From assembly GCA_946480465.1 (NCBI GenBank), contig CAMLJY010000083.1:1-22497 (forward strand): a stretch of 22,497 nt of DNA, written 5' to 3'. Shown piece by piece: positions 1 through 6,603 of the stretch (position 1 is the stretch's first letter; the number at the start of each line of letters is the position of its first letter). The notes beneath the pieces were generated by a model. The model did not search any database, was not told where the DNA came from, and saw only the letters and a list, made by a program, of their open reading frames with translations. The DNA comes from an uncultured Burkholderiales bacterium (GTDB taxonomy: Bacteria > Pseudomonadota > Gammaproteobacteria > Burkholderiales > Burkholderiaceae). The position numbers and the translations under genes were made by a program.

Positions 1-131
1 TCGCCATCGGCCGCGCGCCGCACCTCGACGTCGGGGTAGCCGCAGTCCTCGATCACACGGCTGACGATGGCCTGGATGGCACGGCTGTCATCCACCACCA
101 TGAACCGGTACGGCGATCGGTTTGCACTCAC
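1..131 (-). CDS. Response regulator receiver domain protein (N-terminal fragment, runs off left edge)
   Basis: Only the first 43 codons are in the window. They read as the start of a CheY-like receiver domain: a short lead-in, a hydrophobic strand ending in the acidic pair VVDDSRAIQ (Asp14 and Asp15), then an amphipathic helix and the stretch GYPDVEVRRAADGE. In this family the acidic pair binds the metal needed for phosphotransfer; the phospho-acceptor aspartate would lie beyond the edge. The GTG at 131 is chosen because AGGGAG sits six bases upstream; an in-frame ATG at 101 is possible but would remove the lead-in. Whether an output domain follows cannot be seen. It is separated from the upstream phosphatase gene by about 194 bases, so it is probably its own transcription unit. 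Confidence 0.75.
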   Translation of the reverse strand, partial: MSANRSPYRFMVVDDSRAIQAIVSRVIEDCGYPDVEVRRAADG

Positions 132-270
132 GTCGGGCTCCCTGCGGGTGCCCGGCCGGCCCAAGACGGCGTGCCGGCCGACCAGCGCCGCCCGGGGGCG
201 GCTGCGATCGGCTCAGGGGCACGGACGGGCAGCGGTTGGGACACGGTCTACAACACCTTGAAGCATCGAG

Positions 271-290
271 CGGCTCGAATCGCCGAGCCG
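271..290 (-). terminator. Hairpin in the spacer after the phosphatase gene (possible terminator)
   Basis: Perfect 7-bp arms CGGCTCG and CGAGCCG flank a 6-base loop about 36 bases past the stop of the phosphatase gene, in a 194-base spacer (132-325). The minus-strand RNA after it is only mildly U-containing, without a clean U-tract, so termination is a guess from position and symmetry. I see no convincing promoter for the response regulator in the rest of the spacer. Confidence 0.3.
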
Positions 291-325
291 GCATGGGACC
301 GTTATCGACGGACTGTCGGGAAACT

Positions 326-1129
326 TCAATCGGGCTGCAGTTCGACCACCAGCGGCAGGTGATCGGACATGCGCACCCAGGCACCGCCGCGCGGCACCTG
401 GGTCGACAGGCACTTGAAACCGCGCACGTAAATGCGGTCCAGCGTGAACAACGGCACGCGCGACGGGAAGGTGCGCGCCGGCACCGCGGTCTGCGCGCGG
501 TGCAGGCCGCGCGCGTGCATCGGGCGGTCCAGCCGCTCGCCCCAGTCGTTGAAATCGCCGGCCACCAGCACGTGGGCCTCGCCCGGCACCTCGGCGGCGA
601 TGTATTCGGCCAGGCGGTCCACCTGGCGCAGGCGGCTGGAGTGGATCAGCCCGAAGTGGGCCACGATCACATGGACCTCGATGCCCTGCCACAGCACGGG
701 CACGTGCAGCAGGCCGCGCTGCTCGAAGCGGTGGTCACTGACGTCGTGGTGGTAGACCTCCCCGATGGGCCAGCGCGACAGCAGCGCGTTGCCGTGCTCG
801 CCATGCTTCGTGAAGGCGTTGGTGCGGTAGGCCACGTCGTAGCCCTCGGGCGCCAGGAAGTCGGCCTGCCCCCCTTCGGGCCAGCCCAGCAGCGTGCGTT
901 CGAAGCGCAAGGCATCGCGCTGGTGGAAAAGCCGCACTTCCTGCAGGCACACCAGGTCGGCATCCATCGCCTCGATGCCCAGGCCCAGGTTGTGGATCTC
1001 CAGCCGCTTGCCCGGCCCCATGCCACGCACGCCCTTGTGGATGTTGTAGGTGGCCACCCGCAGCACGTTGCTCGTGAACTGCGTGCTCGGTGGCGCGAAG
1101 TGCGATGGACTGAAGTGCGGGCCTTTCAT
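326..1129 (-). CDS. Endonuclease/exonuclease/phosphatase family protein
   Basis: A 267-residue protein of the Mg-dependent EEP (DNase I-like) fold. Visible motifs in order: RVATYNIHKG (Asn29, His31), CLQEVR (metal ligand Glu64), VLVAGDFNDWG, LDRIYVRGF and the C-terminal MSDHLPLVVEL with the SDH catalytic histidine. All expected catalytic elements are present and the length is normal. Family members cleave phosphodiesters or phosphomonoesters; the substrate here cannot be told. The ATG at 1129 is chosen because it lies 22 bases after the nudB stop and gives a normal N-terminus; longer versions would run through nudB. The Shine-Dalgarno is weak. In many Burkholderiales a gene of this type follows nudB and precedes a cardiolipin synthase; no such synthase is seen next door here. 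Confidence 0.85.
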   Translation of the reverse strand: MKGPHFSPSHFAPPSTQFTSNVLRVATYNIHKGVRGMGPGKRLEIHNLGLGIEAMDADLVCLQEVRLFHQRDALRFERTLLGWPEGGQADFLAPEGYDVAYRTNAFTKHGEHGNALLSRWPIGEVYHHDVSDHRFEQRGLLHVPVLWQGIEVHVIVAHFGLIHSSRLRQVDRLAEYIAAEVPGEAHVLVAGDFNDWGERLDRPMHARGLHRAQTAVPARTFPSRVPLFTLDRIYVRGFKCLSTQVPRGGAWVRMSDHLPLVVELQPD

Positions 1130-1151
1130 CGCGGCGTGGGCGTCGGGTTCA

Positions 1152-1649
1152 TCAGGCCATGTAGCGCGGCAGGTGGAGGATGGCCTCGGCGTTCGAGGGC
1201 GAGAAGCAGCGGTCGGCCGCTTCGCGCCACGGCAGCCAAGCGTGCTGCAGATGCTCGCGCGGGCTGAGCCGCACTGCAATCCCCGGCGGCACCAGCAGTC
1301 CGAAGACATGCTCGGTGTTGTGGGTCACGCCGGGTGCGTACCGGTGGCGCCATACCGGGTAGATCTCGTAGACGTTCTGCAGCTGCCAGTCGCGCAGCGC
1401 CGCCAGCGGCACGTCCGGGCTGCCGATGCGGATGCCGGTTTCCTCGGCCACCTCGCGCACGCAGGTTTCGGCGAGCGACTCCTCGGGCGTGTCCTTCGAG
1501 CCGGTCACGCTCTGCCAGTAGCCCGGGTGATCGGCACGCTCGATCAGCAACACGTCCCGGGCCTGCGTGTGGATGACGACCAGCACGCTTTCCGGGATCT
1601 TCGGGGCGCGCTGCTGCTGCGCGGGCGGGGGGGCGGCAGGTGGCTTCAA
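1152..1649 (-). CDS. nudB: Dihydroneopterin triphosphate diphosphatase (NUDIX hydrolase)
   Basis: A NUDIX protein of about 165 residues. The core VLVVIHTQARDVLLIERADHPGYWQSVTGS matches NudB, which removes pyrophosphate from dihydroneopterin triphosphate in folate synthesis. The NUDIX box runs from the glycine of VTGSK to REVAEETGI, with REV-EE-G intact and one extra residue in the first loop compared with the textbook spacing. The start is uncertain. TTG at 1649 lies just after the aroG stop and gives a short proline/alanine-rich lead-in before KIPESVLVV. An ATG at 1745 is in frame but would overlap aroG by 77 bases and add an unconvincing cysteine/proline-rich leader. The gene follows aroG closely and is probably co-transcribed with it and the phosphatase gene downstream. 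Confidence 0.85.
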   Translation of the reverse strand: MKPPAAPPPAQQQRAPKIPESVLVVIHTQARDVLLIERADHPGYWQSVTGSKDTPEESLAETCVREVAEETGIRIGSPDVPLAALRDWQLQNVYEIYPVWRHRYAPGVTHNTEHVFGLLVPPGIAVRLSPREHLQHAWLPWREAADRCFSPSNAEAILHLPRYMA

Positions 1650-1668
1650 GGCTGGCGCGGGTGGTGGA

Positions 1669-2781
1669 TCATGCGCGGCGGGCGCGCACGGCGTCGGCCA
1701 GGGCGCGCAACACGGGCACCGTGTCGTCCCAGCCGATGCAGGCATCGGTGATCGAGACCCCGGGCTGCAACGCGACGCCGGGCTTCAGGTCCTGCCGGCC
1801 CTCCTGGAGGTGGCTCTCGATCATCACGCCGGTGATGCGGTGCTCGCCGCCGGCGATCTGCGCGGCGACGTCGGCCGCCACGTCGATCTGGCGCCGGTGC
1901 TGCTTGGCCGAGTTGGCGTGCGAGCAGTCGATCATCACCTGCTCGCGCAGGCCGGCCTTGCGCAGCACCGCGCAGGCGGCCTCGACGTCGGCGGCCTGGT
2001 AGTTCGGCTGCTTGCCGCCGCGCAGGATGATGTGGCCATCGGGGTTGCCGCGGGTCTCGAAGATCGCCGCCACGCCCATCTTGGTCATGCCCATGAAGGA
2101 GTGCGCGGCGGCCGAGGCCAGCACCGCATCGGCCGCCACCTGCACGCCGCCGTCGGTCCCGTTCTTGAAGCCCACCGGGCACGAGAGGCCGGAGGCGAGC
2201 TGGCGGTGGCTCTGGCTTTCGGTGGTGCGGGCGCCGATGGCGCCCCAGGCGATCAGGTCGGCCTGGTACTGCGGCGAGAGGAGGTCCAGGAACTCGGTGC
2301 CCGCCGGCAGGCCCATCGCGCTGATCTCCAGCAGCAGCTGGCGGGCGCGGCGCAGGCCTTCGTTGATGCGGAAGCTGCCGTCCAGCCGCGGGTCGTTGAT
2401 GTAGCCCTTCCAGCCGACGGTCGTGCGCGGCTTCTCGAAGTAGACGCGCATCACGACGATCAGCTCGCCGGCCAGTTCATCGGCCAGCGGCTTCAGGCGT
2501 CGGGCGTAGTCAAGCGCCTGCTCGTGGTCGTGGATGGAGCATGGGCCGACGACGGCCACCAGGCGGTCGTCCCGGCCGTGCAGCACCGCACCAATGGCCT
2601 CGCGGGTGCGCTCGACCAGCGCCTCGATCTCGGCGGTGACGGGCAGCTCCTCCAGCAACACGGCGGGCGAGACCAGCGCACGGACGGCCGCGATGCGCAC
2701 GTCGTCGATGCGGGTGGTGTCGAGCGTGGAATTGCCGTCGCCGGCTTCGTGGTCGTGGCGGTAGTCGTCGATGGCGGGCAT
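1669..2781 (-). CDS. aroG: 3-deoxy-7-phosphoheptulonate synthase, class I (DAHP synthase)
   Basis: A 370-residue enzyme that condenses phosphoenolpyruvate and erythrose 4-phosphate, the first step of the shikimate pathway. Full-length motifs of the AroF/G/H type are visible: VGPCSIHD at residues 79-85 with metal-binding Cys81, YFEKPRTTVGWKG, GARTTESQSHRQLASG, CPVGFKNGTDG around 199-209, and HANSAKQ followed by an IESHLQEG segment. The length is slightly above that of E. coli AroG because of a longer N-terminus. The ATG at 2781 has GAGAGG upstream. The gene lies 50 bases after the Doc-type toxin gene with no obvious promoter between, so read-through from the toxin-antitoxin promoter is possible. 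I cannot tell which aromatic amino acid inhibits it, so the symbol denotes the family only. Confidence 0.95.
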   Translation of the reverse strand: MPAIDDYRHDHEAGDGNSTLDTTRIDDVRIAAVRALVSPAVLLEELPVTAEIEALVERTREAIGAVLHGRDDRLVAVVGPCSIHDHEQALDYARRLKPLADELAGELIVVMRVYFEKPRTTVGWKGYINDPRLDGSFRINEGLRRARQLLLEISAMGLPAGTEFLDLLSPQYQADLIAWGAIGARTTESQSHRQLASGLSCPVGFKNGTDGGVQVAADAVLASAAAHSFMGMTKMGVAAIFETRGNPDGHIILRGGKQPNYQAADVEAACAVLRKAGLREQVMIDCSHANSAKQHRRQIDVAADVAAQIAGGEHRITGVMIESHLQEGRQDLKPGVALQPGVSITDACIGWDDTVPVLRALADAVRARRA

Positions 2782-2831
2782 GGGTGGCCTCTCTTCGGTT
2801 CTTGGCCGTTCGGGCCGGTTTGGAGATGGGC

Positions 2832-3227
2832 TCAGCGCGGCGCGCTGCGTTCGCGCAGCCAGGCGGCGAAGGTGGGTTCGTCGATGTCCCCGGCGGCGAG
2901 GCTCAGCATCACCATCACGCAGTCCGCATCGGACGCCTCGAGGCGCAGGCCGTTCAGGTGCAGGAACAGTTCCACGGCCACAAAGGCGGTGCGCGTGTTC
3001 CCGTCGATGAAAGGATGGTTCCGCGCGGGGCCGAAGCCATAGGCCGCCGCCAGGGCGGCGGCGCCCGGCTCGCCGTCGTGGGCCAGGTTGCGCGGCCGGG
3101 CCAGCGCCGATTCCAGCATCCCGGCGTCGCGAATGCCCGCCGCGCCGCCGTGCTCGGCCAGCTGTTCCTCATGCACCGCAAGGATCACGGCCGGGTCGAT
3201 CCAGACCCAGTCCTGGTTGACCGACAT
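2832..3227 (-). CDS. Type II toxin, death-on-curing (Doc/Fic) family
   Basis: A 131-residue Doc-type protein. It starts with WVWIDPAVILAVHEEQLAEHGG, followed by IRDAGMLESALARP (typical of the family) and the Fic/Doc motif NHPFIDGNTRTAF at residues 70-82. The catalytic His71, Phe73, Asp75, Asn77 and Arg79 are present, but position 78, usually lysine in Doc-like proteins (GNKRT), is threonine (codon ACG, one base from AAG). Doc of phage P1 phosphorylates elongation factor Tu; that activity is inferred here only from family. The gene begins five bases after the antitoxin stop, so the two are translated from one message. The altered motif could mean reduced activity or simply a natural variant. 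Confidence 0.85.
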   Translation of the reverse strand: MSVNQDWVWIDPAVILAVHEEQLAEHGGAAGIRDAGMLESALARPRNLAHDGEPGAAALAAAYGFGPARNHPFIDGNTRTAFVAVELFLHLNGLRLEASDADCVMVMLSLAAGDIDEPTFAAWLRERSAPR

Positions 3228-3232
3228 GGCCT

Positions 3233-3457
3233 TTACTTCGCCAGCTCGCGCAACACCGCGCGGCGCGACTTCATGATGTCGCGCGCCGCCTGCATCTGGT
3301 CCTGGAAGACGGGGTCATGCGGCGTGATGCGCATGCCGTCGGGGCTGTCCGTGAGGTACAGCGTGTCGCCCTTCTCGAGCTTCAGCTTGGCCAGAATTTC
3401 CTTGGGCAGGATGACGCCGACCGAATTGCCGATCTGGGTGAGCTTCAGGGCGTGCAT
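3233..3457 (-). CDS. AbrB/MazE-family antitoxin
   Basis: A 74-residue protein with an N-terminal swapped-hairpin AbrB/SpoVT domain: LKLTQIGNSVGVILPKEILAKL followed by KGDTLYLTDSPDG. The charged helical C-terminus (QDQMQAARDIMKSRRAVLREL) is the part that usually wraps the toxin. AbrB-type antitoxins bind DNA as dimers and neutralise the partner toxin. The gene precedes the Doc-type toxin by five bases, the classical antitoxin-first order. A well-formed promoter with a palindrome over its -10 box lies just upstream, consistent with autoregulation. Confidence 0.88.
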   Translation of the reverse strand: MHALKLTQIGNSVGVILPKEILAKLKLEKGDTLYLTDSPDGMRITPHDPVFQDQMQAARDIMKSRRAVLRELAK

Positions 3458-3473
3458 GGCGGGGCTCCAAAGT

Positions 3474-3489
3474 TATAACGGGCGTTATA
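3474..3489. promoter_or_regulatory. Palindromic operator of the toxin-antitoxin pair
   Basis: A perfect inverted repeat, TATAACG-GG-CGTTATA, 17 bases before the antitoxin start codon. It is the only AT-rich patch nearby and one arm forms the -10 box of the predicted promoter. The position and symmetry fit a binding site for the AbrB-type antitoxin dimer, alone or with the toxin. The symmetry is seen; the role is inferred. Confidence 0.65.
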
Positions 3490-3512
3490 CCTTCCGAGCA
3501 TCCCGCCGGCAA
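3484..3512 (-). promoter_or_regulatory. Sigma-70-type promoter of the toxin-antitoxin pair
   Basis: On the minus strand TTGCCG (3512-3507) is followed after exactly 17 bases by TATAAC (3489-3484). The -10 box is half of the palindrome at 3474-3489, so a bound repressor would cover it. Transcription would start about 20 bases before the antitoxin ATG at 3457. Confidence 0.65.
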
Positions 3513-3541
3513 GCGCCACCGCCCAAGGTTCGCGGCGGCGC
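3513..3541 (-). terminator. Hairpin after aspS, directly in front of the toxin-antitoxin promoter
   Basis: Arms GCGCCGCCGC and GCGGTGGCGC on the minus strand pair over ten positions with one G-U pair and a 9-base loop. The structure starts 12 bases after the aspS stop and ends where the -35 box of the toxin-antitoxin promoter begins. It could end aspS transcription, but no U-tract follows. Confidence 0.4.
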
Positions 3542-3553
3542 TCACCAGGCCGA

Positions 3554-5344
3554 TCATGCAGCCGGCGTCGGGTTGCGCAGCCGGATGTGCAGCTCGCGCA
3601 GTTGCTTCTCGTCGACCGTGCTCGGCGCCATCGTCAGCAGGCACTGGGCGCGCTGGGTCTTCGGGAAGGCGATCACGTCGCGGATCGACTCGGCCTTGGC
3701 CAGGAGGGTCGCGATGCGGTCCAGGCCGAAGGCCAGGCCGCCGTGCGGCGGGGCGCCGTACTGCAGCGCGTCCAGCAGGAAGCCGAACTTCAGCTTCTGC
3801 TCGTCCGGGCCGATCTTCAGCGCCTCGAACACCTTGGCCTGCACGTCGGCGCGGTGGATACGCACCGAGCCGCCGCCGATCTCCCAGCCGTTGAGCACCA
3901 TGTCGTAGGCCTTGGCCAGGCAGGCGCCCGGGTCGGTCTCCATCAGGTTCTCGTGGCCGTCCTTCGGCGCGGTGAACGGGTGGTGCACAGCCACCCAGCG
4001 GTCGGCTTCCTCGTCGTGCTCGAACATCGGAAAGTCCACCACCCACAGCGGCGCCCACTTGTCCTCGAACAGGCCGTGCGTGCGGCCGAATTCCGAATGG
4101 CCGACCTTGATGCGCAGCGCGCCCAAAGCGTCGTTCACCACCTTGGCCTTGTCGGCGCCGAAGAAGATCAGGTCGCCATTGCAGGCGCCGGTGCGGGCGA
4201 TGATCTCGGCGATGGCCGCGTCGTGCAGGTTCTTCACGATCGGCGACTGCAAGCCCTCGCGCCCCTTCGCCGCGTCATTGACCTTGACCCAGGCGAGGCC
4301 CTTGGCGCCGTAGATCTTGACGAACTCGGTGTAGGCGTCGATTTCGCCGCGGCTCATCTCACCGCCGCCGGGCACGCGCAGCGCCGCCACGCGGCCGCCG
4401 GGCGTGGTGGCCGGCGTCGAGAACACCTTGAAGTCGACGTCCTTCATCACGTCGGTCAGCTCGGTGAACTCCAGCTTCACGCGCAGGTCCGGCTTGTCGG
4501 AGCCGTACTTGTGCATCGCGTCCGCGTAGGTCATCTGCGCGTACACCGGCAGCTCCACGCCCATCACCTTGCGGAAGACGGTGCGGATCATGGCCTCGGT
4601 GATGGCGCGGATCTCCTCTTCGGTCAGGAACGAGGTCTCGAGGTCGATCTGCGTGAACTCGGGCTGGCGGTCGGCGCGCAGGTCCTCGTCGCGGAAGCAC
4701 TTGGTGATCTGGTAATAACGGTCAAAGCCCGCGACCATGAGCAGCTGCTTGAACAGCTGCGGCGACTGCGGCAGCGCGAAGAACATGCCATCGTGCACCC
4801 GGCTCGGCACCAGGTAGTCGCGCGCGCCTTCCGGCGTGCTCTTGGTGAGCATCGGCGTCTCGATGTCGATGAAGCCCTGCTCGTCGAGGAACTTGCGCAC
4901 CTCGATCGCCACCTTGTAGCGCATCATCAGGTTCTTCTGCATCTGCGGGCGACGCAGGTCCAGCACGCGATGCGTCAGGCGCACCGTCTCCGACAGGTTC
5001 TCGTCGTCGAGCTGGAACGGCGGCGTGACGGAGGGGTTCAGCACTTCCAGTTCCAGCGCCAGCACCTCGATCTTGCCGCTCACGAGGTTGGCGTTCTCGG
5101 TGCCTGCCGGCCGCGCGCGCACCTTGCCCACCACTTTCAGGCAGAACTCGCCGCGTACGCCCTCCGCCGTCTTGAACATCTCGGGACGGTCTGGATCGCA
5201 GACGATCTGCACCAGCCCTTCGCGGTCGCGCAGGTCGATGAAGATGACGCCGCCATGGTCGCGGCGGCGGTGCGCCCAACCCATCAGCGTGACGGTCTGG
5301 CCCATCAGCGCTTCGCTGACCAGGCCGCAGTAGGTGGTTCTCAT
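3554..5344 (-). CDS. aspS: Aspartate--tRNA ligase, probably non-discriminating (Asp/Asn)
   Basis: A complete 596-residue class IIb synthetase charging tRNA(Asp) in the cytosol. From the N-terminus: an OB-fold anticodon-binding domain (MRTTYCGLV to about residue 110), then the catalytic core with LDIRR-like motif 1 context ([11 protein letters not shown]), motif 2 [18 protein letters not shown], the bacterial GAD insertion, and motif 3 [10 protein letters not shown] near the C-terminus. His30 in RRRDHGG, where E. coli has leucine, is a residue linked to relaxed specificity towards tRNA(Asn). That suggests use with an amidotransferase (GatCAB) to make Asn-tRNA. The ATG at 5344 gives the canonical MRTTYCG start. 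The gene lies 128 bases after the DUF502 gene and is probably in the same unit. Confidence 0.97.
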   Translation of the reverse strand: MRTTYCGLVSEALMGQTVTLMGWAHRRRDHGGVIFIDLRDREGLVQIVCDPDRPEMFKTAEGVRGEFCLKVVGKVRARPAGTENANLVSGKIEVLALELEVLNPSVTPPFQLDDENLSETVRLTHRVLDLRRPQMQKNLMMRYKVAIEVRKFLDEQGFIDIETPMLTKSTPEGARDYLVPSRVHDGMFFALPQSPQLFKQLLMVAGFDRYYQITKCFRDEDLRADRQPEFTQIDLETSFLTEEEIRAITEAMIRTVFRKVMGVELPVYAQMTYADAMHKYGSDKPDLRVKLEFTELTDVMKDVDFKVFSTPATTPGGRVAALRVPGGGEMSRGEIDAYTEFVKIYGAKGLAWVKVNDAAKGREGLQSPIVKNLHDAAIAEIIARTGACNGDLIFFGADKAKVVNDALGALRIKVGHSEFGRTHGLFEDKWAPLWVVDFPMFEHDEEADRWVAVHHPFTAPKDGHENLMETDPGACLAKAYDMVLNGWEIGGGSVRIHRADVQAKVFEALKIGPDEQKLKFGFLLDALQYGAPPHGGLAFGLDRIATLLAKAESIRDVIAFPKTQRAQCLLTMAPSTVDEKQLRELHIRLRNPTPAA

Positions 5345-5453
5345 GATTCGTGGGACTCCGGTGATTCGGTGGAGCGGCCGGCACGCCGCAAGGCGACGGC
5401 AGCACCGCTGGGCAATGGTTCAGGGTGGCGACGGGGCCTGGGGCCCTCCGGGC

Positions 5454-5475
5454 TGAACGCCCGCCTCGGCGTTCA
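5454..5475 (-). terminator. Hairpin overlapping the DUF502 stop codon
   Basis: Perfect 8-bp arms TGAACGCC and GGCGTTCA flank a 6-base loop on the minus strand. The first three bases are the TGA stop of the DUF502 gene. The 128-base spacer to aspS (5345-5472) otherwise shows only GC-rich repeats and no clear promoter. It may be an attenuator, a processing or stability stem, or a weak terminator, since no U-tract follows. Confidence 0.35.
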
Positions 5476-6135
5476 ACCCACCCGATTGGGGTCGGCCCCC
5501 TCCGGCAGCCCGGCCGGAACCGGGCGCGGCGGCGGTGCCACCACGCCCATCGAGATGATGTATTTCAGCGCCTCGTCGACCGTCATGTTCAGCGGGCGCA
5601 CGCTGTCGCGCCGCATCATCAGGAAGAAGCCGGAGGTCGGGTTGGGGGTCGTCGGCACGTACAGGCTCACGTGGTCCGGCAGGTGGCTCGCCACCTCGCC
5701 GCCCGGACGGCCGGTGACGAACGCGATGGTCCACGACCCCTGGTGCGGGTACTGCACCAGCACCGCCTCGCGGAAGGCATTGCCGTCGCTGGAGAACAGC
5801 GTGTCCGAGACCTGCTTGACCGAGTTGTAGATCGACTTGACGATGGGGATGCGTCCGAGCATCCGGTCCCACTGCCGCAACCACCACTGGCCGAACATGT
5901 TGGTCGCGAAGATGCCGGTGGCCAGCAGCAGGCCGACCATCACGAAGACACCCAGGAAGGGGACGCCGCGCAGGCTCTCCAGCGCGTCCGACACCACGCG
6001 CGGCGCCGCCGCCTGCAGGCCCGACAGCAGCCACAGGAACATGCCGTCCATCGAGCTGTAGAGCCACATCAGGACCCACAGCGTGATGGCCAGCGGCAAC
6101 CAGACCAGCAGGCCGGCGATCAGGTATTTCTTCAA
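5473..6135 (-). CDS. DUF502 domain-containing inner-membrane protein
   Basis: A 220-residue protein of the DUF502 family, whose function is not established. It begins MKKYLIAGLLVWLPLAITLWVL, an N-terminal transmembrane segment, and has a second one around FLGVFVMVGLLLATGIFATN. The conserved stretch RIPIVKSIYNSVKQVSDTLF and the region GFFLMMRRDSVRPLNMTVDEALKYIISMG are family hallmarks. The C-terminus is proline-rich and polar. It sits between fmdB and aspS, an order repeated in related genomes, which suggests a housekeeping unit but not a role. The ATG at 6135 is the only start giving an intact first membrane segment. Confidence 0.92.
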   Translation of the reverse strand: MKKYLIAGLLVWLPLAITLWVLMWLYSSMDGMFLWLLSGLQAAAPRVVSDALESLRGVPFLGVFVMVGLLLATGIFATNMFGQWWLRQWDRMLGRIPIVKSIYNSVKQVSDTLFSSDGNAFREAVLVQYPHQGSWTIAFVTGRPGGEVASHLPDHVSLYVPTTPNPTSGFFLMMRRDSVRPLNMTVDEALKYIISMGVVAPPPRPVPAGLPEGADPNRVG

Positions 6136-6180
6136 GAGGGCACTTTCGGGGACCAGGGCAAGGGCGCGGCCTTCAACCCC

Positions 6181-6525
6181 TCAGTGGCAAGCGCAGGAAC
6201 CGCCGCAGGCGCCGCCGCTGGATGCGGCGGCGGGAGCCGGCGCGGGCGCCGGGGCCGGGGCCGGGGCCGCCGGGGCCGAAGAAGCGTCGGACTTCGGAGC
6301 CTCGGCGGGCGCGGTGGCCGCAGCAGGTGCGGGCGACGAGGATCCGTTGCGGAAGTCGGTGACGTACCAGCCCGAGCCCTTGAGCTGGAAGCCGGCCGCG
6401 GTCAGTTGTTTGGAGAAGGTCTCGGCACCGCAGGCCGGGCAGGTGGTGAGCACGGGATCGCTGAGCTTTTGCAGCACGTCCTTCGCGTGGCCACAGGCGG
6501 AGCAGCGGTAGGCGTAGATCGGCAT
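6181..6525 (-). CDS. FmdB-family zinc ribbon protein
   Basis: A 114-residue protein. MPIYAYRCSACGH and TTCPACGAETFSKQLT place two CxxC knuckles at Cys8/Cys11 and Cys29/Cys32, the FmdB-type zinc ribbon, followed by the family signature GFQLKGSGWYVTDF. After residue 57 comes a low-complexity alanine/proline tract encoded by a GC-rich repeat (about 6235-6279), then a cysteine-rich end, GGACGGSCACH. Family members are small putative regulators without a firmly assigned activity. The ATG at 6525 is chosen because the zinc ribbon starts there, AAGGG precedes it, and a longer version would extend across the predicted promoter. It is the first gene of the fmdB-DUF502-aspS unit. Confidence 0.9.
   Translation of the reverse strand: MPIYAYRCSACGHAKDVLQKLSDPVLTTCPACGAETFSKQLTAAGFQLKGSGWYVTDFRNGSSSPAPAAATAPAEAPKSDASSAPAAPAPAPAPAPAPAAASSGGACGGSCACH
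6235..6279. repeat. GC-rich simple repeat coding for Ala-Pro tract
   Basis: Imperfect tandem units of the type GGGGCC/GGGCGC within fmdB encode alternating alanine and proline on the minus strand. Such a tract can change length by slippage, so copy number may vary between strains. Confidence 0.6.
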
Positions 6526-6552
6526 GGCTAAACCCTTGACGCAAAACAGGAA

Positions 6553-6584
6553 ATTATAGGTGGGGCGGCATTCCACCCCTTCAA
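6553..6584 (-). promoter_or_regulatory. Predicted promoter of the fmdB-DUF502-aspS unit
   Basis: On the minus strand a perfect TATAAT (6558-6553) lies 27 bases before the fmdB ATG. TTGAAG (6584-6579) is the nearest -35-like hexamer, with a long 20-base spacer. The -10 box is strong; the -35 assignment is weak and an activator or extended spacing may be involved. It lies in the 78-base gap after the symporter gene, which would let this unit be expressed independently. Confidence 0.55.
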
Positions 6585-6603
6585 GGGCAGCGGGATTGCG
6601 TGA

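Noticed and set aside
1650..1745. An upstream ATG for nudB giving 197 residues.
   Set aside because: It would overlap aroG by 77 bases and add a cysteine/proline-rich leader not seen in NudB; the start after the aroG stop is more natural, though the choice is not certain.
3587..5830. A 747-codon open frame on the plus strand opposite aspS and DUF502.
   Set aside because: Composition artefact of the GC-rich antisense strand; the minus-strand genes are unambiguous.
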